Shown here piece after piece: positions 6,039 through 6,841 of a stretch of 6,841 bases of DNA. Position 1 is the stretch's first letter; each line of letters starts with the position of its first letter. Source of the stretch: Calditrichia bacterium (GTDB lineage: Bacteria; Calditrichota; Calditrichia; RBG-13-44-9; J042); assembly GCA_030430345.1 (NCBI GenBank), contig JAUIFT010000144.1, positions 1 to 6,841 on the forward strand, written 5' to 3'. The position numbers and the translations under genes were made by a program. Below the pieces are notes generated by a model. The model was given only the letters and a program-made list of their open reading frames with translations, was not told where the DNA came from and ran no database searches.

Positions 6039-6557
6039 ATGTATCATCAACAAGCCAATACAGCAGCGCTTTCCTTTTCGGGAATCATATTCCAGGATAA
6101 AAAGCACCCGAACTATCGGGAGTGGCGACAGGCACATTTTCACCCTTCAATTGAAATTGATGCCGCTGAAACCGCCATGATAAATGCCAATGAGCGCTTC
6201 TTGCAGCGAATAATCGCCATCGTGAAAGCGAATATGGAGGACGAGACTTTCGGGGTTGGCCAGTTGGCAAAAGAAACCTGTCTCTGCCGCCGGCAATTGC
6301 ACCGCAAGCTGCGGGCGCTGCTGAATCAATCTCCCTCCGGTTTTATCCGTAGCTGCCGTTTGCAACGCGCCGCTGCCTTAATCCGAAACAGCAGCGAAAC
6401 CTTCTCGGAAATTGCCTATAAAAGCGGCTTCAACACCCCGAATTATTTTTGCAAAGTCTTCCGGGAAGCATTTGGCTGCACGCCGAAAGCATACCGGGCA
6501 AAAGCAGCTTTAGCAAATTGGAATCGTGAAGAAAAAATTCAATGGTTGAATGGTTAG
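6039..6557 (+). CDS. Stand-alone AraC-type transcriptional regulator, paralogue of the HTCS output domain
   Basis: The product is 172 residues with an AraC-family DNA-binding domain (about 52-155): helix-turn-helix 1 at about 72-95 (QLAKETCLCRRQLHRKL) and helix-turn-helix 2 at about 119-145 (SEIAYKSGFNTPNYFCKVF), then the family's end motif FGCTPKAYR. Over 106 aligned positions about 60 are identical to the HTCS C-terminus by hand count, so the two probably arose by duplication and may read similar sites. No receiver, cupin or other known sensor domain is present; the first 50 residues are unlike anything I recognise. AGGAG at 6027-6031 gives a clear start at ATG 6039. The tail after residue 155 is unlike the HTCS, and its last codons (WLNG) fall in a TGGTTGAA-type repeat. 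It could act constitutively, compete with the HTCS, or depend on the small upstream protein. Confidence 0.88.
   Translation: MYHQQANTAALSFSGIIFQDKKHPNYREWRQAHFHPSIEIDAAETAMINANERFLQRIIAIVKANMEDETFGVGQLAKETCLCRRQLHRKLRALLNQSPSGFIRSCRLQRAAALIRNSSETFSEIAYKSGFNTPNYFCKVFREAFGCTPKAYRAKAALANWNREEKIQWLNG
6494..6519 (+). repeat. Bipartite repeat CCGGG-N6-CAGCTTTAGCAAATT, copy 2 (3' end of the AraC-type gene)
   Basis: It has the same two blocks and the same spacing as at 682-707, here inside the codons for RAKAALAN of the AraC-type gene and about 97 bases before the next start codon at 6616. It could be an operator for that downstream gene, or a chance match helped by the Ala/Lys-rich codons. Confidence 0.35.
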
Positions 6558-6584
6558 ATGATCAGATGATTGATCGCCCAACCA
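6543..6584 (+). repeat. Degenerate TGGTTGAA/GATGATCA repeat with nested hairpin at the end of the AraC-type gene
   Basis: TGGTTG (6543-6548) is reverse-complementary to CAACCA (6579-6584), and inside it GATCA (6560-6564) pairs with TGATC (6571-6575). The text TGGTTGAATGGTTAGATGAT looks like the short quasi-tandem intergenic filler seen in some FCB-group genomes. It overlaps the stop codon at 6555-6557. There is no T-run, so it is not a clear terminator. Confidence 0.4.
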
Positions 6585-6615
6585 ACAATTTAAGAATAGA
6601 TCAGGGAGCAAAATC

Positions 6616-6841
6616 ATGCAAAATCGAATCTTTATTCTCAGCTTAATTTTTATCTTCAGCGCCGGCCTTTTTGCCGGGGATGCGGGAGATCGGAAAAAAT
6701 CTAATGGGAAATCTGCCGCAGCAGGCAAGTCGAATACATCCGGCAAGCTAAATATTGAGGGCGCTGCTGCTAAGGGGATTAGTTTTCTAAACGCCAATGG
6801 CGATACGCTGATGCAGGTACGCGAAGACGGTCAGGTCATCA
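6616..6841 (+). CDS. Exported protein, N-terminal fragment running off the window
   Basis: ATG at 6616 follows GGGAG (6604-6608) at good spacing and opens a frame that stays open for 75 codons to the right edge. The first residues, MQNRIFILSLIFIFSAGLFA, form a classical signal peptide with likely cleavage after LFA. A low-complexity Lys/Ser/Gly/Ala linker (about 25-45) comes next, then SFLNANGDTLMQVREDGQVI. The phrase NGDTLMQVREDG resembles the openings of large secreted fibre- or tail-like proteins in FCB-group bacteria, where a 'DTLM.V..DG' segment precedes 'VGIGT' repeats; this is recalled similarity, not a search. It lies 58 bases after the AraC-type gene on the same strand, so it may be co-transcribed with it or be its target. 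Confidence 0.78.
   Translation, partial: MQNRIFILSLIFIFSAGLFAGDAGDRKKSNGKSAAAGKSNTSGKLNIEGAAAKGISFLNANGDTLMQVREDGQVI

Overview
The window looks like a chromosomal stretch from a Gram-negative bacterium of the FCB/Bacteroidetes-like group (Bacteroidota, Ignavibacteria, Calditrichota or KSB1-type lineages). The main reason is a large one-protein hybrid two-component system (HTCS), an architecture typical of that group. A DUF5683-like membrane protein and intergenic DNA rich in short repeats fit the same group. The exact phylum cannot be fixed from this sequence.

Layout: (1) 2-514 is the 3' part of a small membrane-protein gene, probably cut by the window edge. (2) 515-758 is a control region with two alternative promoter candidates and one copy of a bipartite repeat. 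(3) 759-5222 encodes a 1487-residue HTCS: signal peptide, 14 two-component-regulator propeller blades, Y_Y_Y domain, one membrane helix, HisKA, HATPase, receiver and AraC-type HTH. (4) 5221-5383 is a 163-bp MITE-like element with perfect 18-bp terminal inverted repeats; its first two bases complete the HTCS stop codon. (5) 5384-5741 is non-coding and carries a dispersed palindromic repeat (5466-5550). (6) 5819-6557 is a two-gene unit: a 69-aa charged helical protein, then a 172-aa stand-alone AraC-type regulator whose DNA-binding domain is a close paralogue of the HTCS C-terminus. (7) 6616-6841 is the start of an exported protein that runs off the window.

The HTCS should sense a periplasmic ligand through its propeller and relay phosphate internally from His910 to Asp1287, so that its own HTH acts on target promoters. 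The small AraC protein lacks a receiver and may act on the same or similar operators; that is an inference from sequence similarity. No polysaccharide-utilisation genes (susC/susD, glycoside hydrolases) are visible, so the ligand is unknown.

The most unusual aspect is repeat invasion of the HTCS gene. The linker between kinase and receiver is built almost entirely from short DNA repeats, including 18-bp and 24-bp frame-neutral units and a 22-bp perfect inverted repeat. Two heptamer tracts lie inside the coding sequence, and gain or loss of one unit in either would create a stop before the phosphoacceptor Asp. The gene's end abuts the MITE.
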